Origin: DASVXQ01 sp036392615
GTDB taxonomy: Bacteria > Actinomycetota > CALGFH01
Direction of reading: 5' to 3'
Length of the DNA: 7,846 bases
Assembly: GCA_036392615.1 (NCBI GenBank)
Contig: DASVXQ010000443.1
Coordinates: forward strand, 1-7,846
Positions 5,711 through 7,846 of the stretch are shown piece after piece. The notes under the pieces were generated by a model. The model saw only the letters and a list, made by a program, of their open reading frames with translations. It was not told the origin of the DNA and did not search any database. Each line of letters opens with the position of its first letter. Positions within the stretch are counted from its first letter, which is position 1. The position numbers were made by a program, and so were the translations under genes.

Positions 5711-7846
5711 GTGGAGGTGACGACGTCACGCCGTGCGGGGTCGGCGCTCGCCGGCGCCTGGAGGCTCGCGCTGCCGCGCCACCCGGGTGACCTGGTCCGG
5801 CTGGCGCTGGGCGTGGCGATCCTGGTGGGCAGCGCCGAGCTGGTCAGGCGCGACCGCGTCGGCGTGCTGGAGACCAACGTGTTCCGGCTGGTCAACGACC
5901 TGCCCGGGGCGCTCTACCCGCCGCTGTGGGCGCTCATGCAGCTCGGCAACCTGGTGGCCGTGCCGCTGGTCGCCGCCGTCGCGGCGCTGGCGCGCCGCTA
6001 CCGCCTGGCGGTCAACCTGGCGATCGCCGGCACCGCCGCCTGGTTCCTCGCCAAGGTCGTCAAGCAGGCGGTGGCGCGCGGCCGCCCGCCCAGCCTGCTG
6101 AACCAGGTGCACCTGCACGGGCACCTCCCCGGAGGGCTCGGCTACGTGTCCGGCCACGCAGCGGTGGCGGTGGCGCTCGCCTCGGTGGCGAGCCCCTACC
6201 TCAGCCGGCGCACGCGCCGGGTCGCCTGGCTCCTGGCCGCGATCGTCTGCCTCGCCCGCATCTACGTCGGCGTCCACCTGCCGCTCGACGTGGTCGGCGG
6301 CGCCGCCCTCGGCTGGGCGGTCGGCGCCCTGGTCCATCTGCTGCTCGGCGCCCCGGGCGGGCGGCCGACGGTGGCCAGGGCGAGGCGCTCGCTGGCCGGC
6401 TGCGGGCTCGACCCCGAGCGGGTCGAGCCGATGGGCGGCCCGGACGCCCGGCGCTCCGCGCGCTTCATGGCGACCACCCGCGCGGGCGAGCGGCTGTTCG
6501 TCAAGCTGATCCCTCGGGAGCGGCGCGACGCCGACCTGCTCTACCGGGGCTGGCGGCGGCTCCGCGGCGGCGCCTCCACGCCGGTGCTCTGGTCGCCGAG
6601 CGAGCAGGTCCAGCGCGAGGCCTACCTGACGCTGGCCGCCTACCGGGCCGGCGTGCGGACCCCGGCGGTGCTCTACGCCGGCCCCTGCGACCACGACGCC
6701 GGCCTGCTGGTGCAACGATGGATCCCCGGCCGTTCGCTGGACCAGCTCGCGCCCGAGGAGATCGACGACGACCTGCTGCGGGCGGTCTGGCGCGAGGTCG
6801 CGGCGCTGCGCGAGGCCCGCATCGCCCACGGCGACCTGGGGCGCGAGAGCATCGTGGTCGACCAGCGCAACCAGCCCTGGCTGGTCGACTTCGACCAGGC
6901 CGAGACGCTCGCCGGCGACGACCTGCTGGCCGCGGACGTGGCCGAGCTGCTCGCCTCGCTGGCGGTCCGGCTCGGGCCCGAGCGCCCGTTGGCGACCGCC
7001 GCCCAGATGCTCGACGAGGCCCCGGTGGCGGGCGCGCTCCGCTCGGCGCGCCCGGCCGCGCTGACCCGCACGACCCGCCGCGAGCTGCGGGCCAGCCCCG
7101 GCGTGTGGGCCGCGCTGCTGGCCAAGTTCGCCGCGATCCTCCTGCTGGTCGCCGGCTGCTCGCCGGGGACGAGCCGGCCGGCGCCCGAGGACCCCCGCCG
7201 GCCGGTCATCCGGGTGGCCTCGTTCGACTTCCCCGAGAGCGAGACGCTGGCGGAGATCTACGGGCAGGCCCTGCGCCGCCAGGGCTACCCGGTCGAGCTG
7301 GTGCCGCGCCTCGGCCCCCGCGAGATCGTCGAGCCCGCCCTCCAGCAGGGCCGCGTCGACCTGGTCCCCGAGTACCTCGGCAGCGCCCTCACCTTCCTCG
7401 GGGGACCGCAGCCGCCGGCCGCGACCGCCGACTCGCGCGCGGCGCACGAGCTGCTGCAGCATGCCGCCGCCGCGGTCGACCTGACCGTGCTCGCCGCCGC
7501 GCCGGCCCAGAACCGCAACGCCTTCGTGGTCACCGGCAAGCTGGCCAGAGAGCGCGGGTTGCGGCGCCTCAGCGACCTGCGGCCCCTCGCCGGCCGACTG
7601 GTCCTCGGCGGGCCGCCCGAATGCCCGCAACGGCCGCTCTGCCTGAGTGGGCTGCGCAGCGTCTACGGGCTCGAGTTCCAGCGCTTCCAGCCGACCTCGT
7701 CGCGTACGGTCACCGCCAACTCGCTGGAGACCGGCCAGATCGACGTGGGCATGATCGAGACCACCGACGGCAACCTGGTCGACCGCGACCTGGTGCAGCT
7801 CGAGGACGACCGCCGGCTGCAACCGGCCGAGAACATCGTCCCGGTG
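5711..7846 (+). CDS. PAP2 phosphatase / kinase-like / OpuAC substrate-binding fusion protein (3' end outside window)
   Basis: An unbroken frame of 712 codons to the window edge. Start: GTG 5711 has GGGGG six bases upstream; GTG 5717 is the alternative. Residues are numbered from 5711. A PAP2 lipid-phosphatase-type membrane domain (about 25-215, six hydrophobic segments) has all three catalytic motifs: K118-x6-R125-P126, S147-G-H149, and R183-x5-H189-x3-D193. A kinase-like domain follows (about 235-460): K265 in LFVKLI, E303, the HGDLGRES loop (373-380) and DFD (393-395). The usual catalytic-loop asparagine is Ser380. A hydrophobic segment (465-482) ends in lipobox VAG-C483. From about residue 500 the sequence is an OpuAC (glycine betaine/choline/carnitine) binding protein: PEYLGS (553-558), LGGPPECP (632-639), TTDG (684-687) and LQPAENIVPV at the edge. 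About 50-60 residues should be missing. The domain calls are secure; a joint function is inference. ABC permease genes may follow. Confidence 0.88.
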   Translation, partial: MEVTTSRRAGSALAGAWRLALPRHPGDLVRLALGVAILVGSAELVRRDRVGVLETNVFRLVNDLPGALYPPLWALMQLGNLVAVPLVAAVAALARRYRLAVNLAIAGTAAWFLAKVVKQAVARGRPPSLLNQVHLHGHLPGGLGYVSGHAAVAVALASVASPYLSRRTRRVAWLLAAIVCLARIYVGVHLPLDVVGGAALGWAVGALVHLLLGAPGGRPTVARARRSLAGCGLDPERVEPMGGPDARRSARFMATTRAGERLFVKLIPRERRDADLLYRGWRRLRGGASTPVLWSPSEQVQREAYLTLAAYRAGVRTPAVLYAGPCDHDAGLLVQRWIPGRSLDQLAPEEIDDDLLRAVWREVAALREARIAHGDLGRESIVVDQRNQPWLVDFDQAETLAGDDLLAADVAELLASLAVRLGPERPLATAAQMLDEAPVAGALRSARPAALTRTTRRELRASPGVWAALLAKFAAILLLVAGCSPGTSRPAPEDPRRPVIRVASFDFPESETLAEIYGQALRRQGYPVELVPRLGPREIVEPALQQGRVDLVPEYLGSALTFLGGPQPPAATADSRAAHELLQHAAAAVDLTVLAAAPAQNRNAFVVTGKLARERGLRRLSDLRPLAGRLVLGGPPECPQRPLCLSGLRSVYGLEFQRFQPTSSRTVTANSLETGQIDVGMIETTDGNLVDRDLVQLEDDRRLQPAENIVPV
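5717..5729. promoter_or_regulatory. 13-bp palindrome GTGACG-A-CGTCAC at the fusion gene start
   Basis: Perfect 6-bp arms around a single central base. It contains one of two possible GTG starts of the plus-strand fusion gene (5717) and, on the other strand, the most upstream GTG (5729) of the LuxR-type frame. It could be an operator or mRNA element, or could arise from codon coincidence. Confidence 0.3.

Noticed and set aside
2835..5720. A 961-codon open frame on the plus strand
   Set aside because: It lies antisense to the well-supported LuxR-type gene. Its product is low-complexity (Q, R, G, A, P rich) with no domain; extreme third-position G/C keeps the opposite frame open.
5604..5729. 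N-terminal extension of the LuxR-type protein from GTG 5729
   Set aside because: The extra 42 residues are basic and proline-rich, unlike a family N-terminus, and would overlap the divergent gene's start and promoter. ATG 5603 sits right before the conserved LLERE segment.
5733..6101. A 122-codon plus-strand frame starting with ATG at 5733
   Set aside because: It is tryptophan/arginine/serine-rich and out of frame with the PAP2 domain, which is read in the frame of GTG 5711/5717.
5726..7822. A 698-codon open frame on the minus strand
   Set aside because: It is antisense to the fusion gene and low-complexity, again a by-product of base composition. The plus-strand frame has complete PAP2 and OpuAC motifs.

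Overview
The window is very GC-rich DNA with strong G/C at third codon positions and GTG starts. Gene neighbours include a sulfite-oxidase-like/ferredoxin-reductase-like/DUF6510 set and a large ATPase-LuxR regulator. Together these point to a high-GC actinomycete (Actinomycetota); I cannot assign a genus. The gene content looks chromosomal. I see no tRNA, rRNA, CRISPR array, insertion sequence or phage gene.

Layout: (1) 1-1317, plus strand: a tight redox operon holding the C-terminal end of a molybdopterin sulfite-oxidase-like enzyme, an overlapping FAD/NAD(P) reductase, and a small four-cysteine DUF6510-type protein. It closes with a perfect 14-bp GC hairpin (1319-1353) that probably serves as a terminator for both converging transcripts. 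(2) 1376-2644, minus strand: a GNAT acetyltransferase followed 15 bp later by a cupin protein. (3) 2645-3023: a gene-poor stretch. It carries a direct repeat upstream of the GNAT gene, weak hairpins, and what looks like the C-terminal remnant of a plastocyanin-like cupredoxin with no start codon. (4) 3024-5603, minus strand: an 859-residue ATPase/TPR-like/LuxR-HTH transcriptional regulator. (5) 5604-5710: a short divergent promoter region with an inverted repeat enclosing a -10-like hexamer. (6) 5711-7846, plus strand, running off the edge: a single uninterrupted reading frame of at least 712 codons. It joins a complete PAP2 phosphatase membrane domain, a kinase-like domain, a transmembrane segment ending in a lipobox, and an OpuAC-type (glycine betaine/choline family) substrate-binding domain.

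The most unusual item is region 6. The predicted topology is self-consistent: PAP2 active site outside, kinase-like domain in the cytoplasm, osmolyte-binding domain outside again. The LuxR-family regulator is divergently transcribed from the same short intergenic region and is a plausible controller of it. A link between lipid-phosphate turnover, a cytoplasmic kinase-like domain and compatible-solute binding is my inference from domain order; the sequence shows only the domains and the continuous frame.
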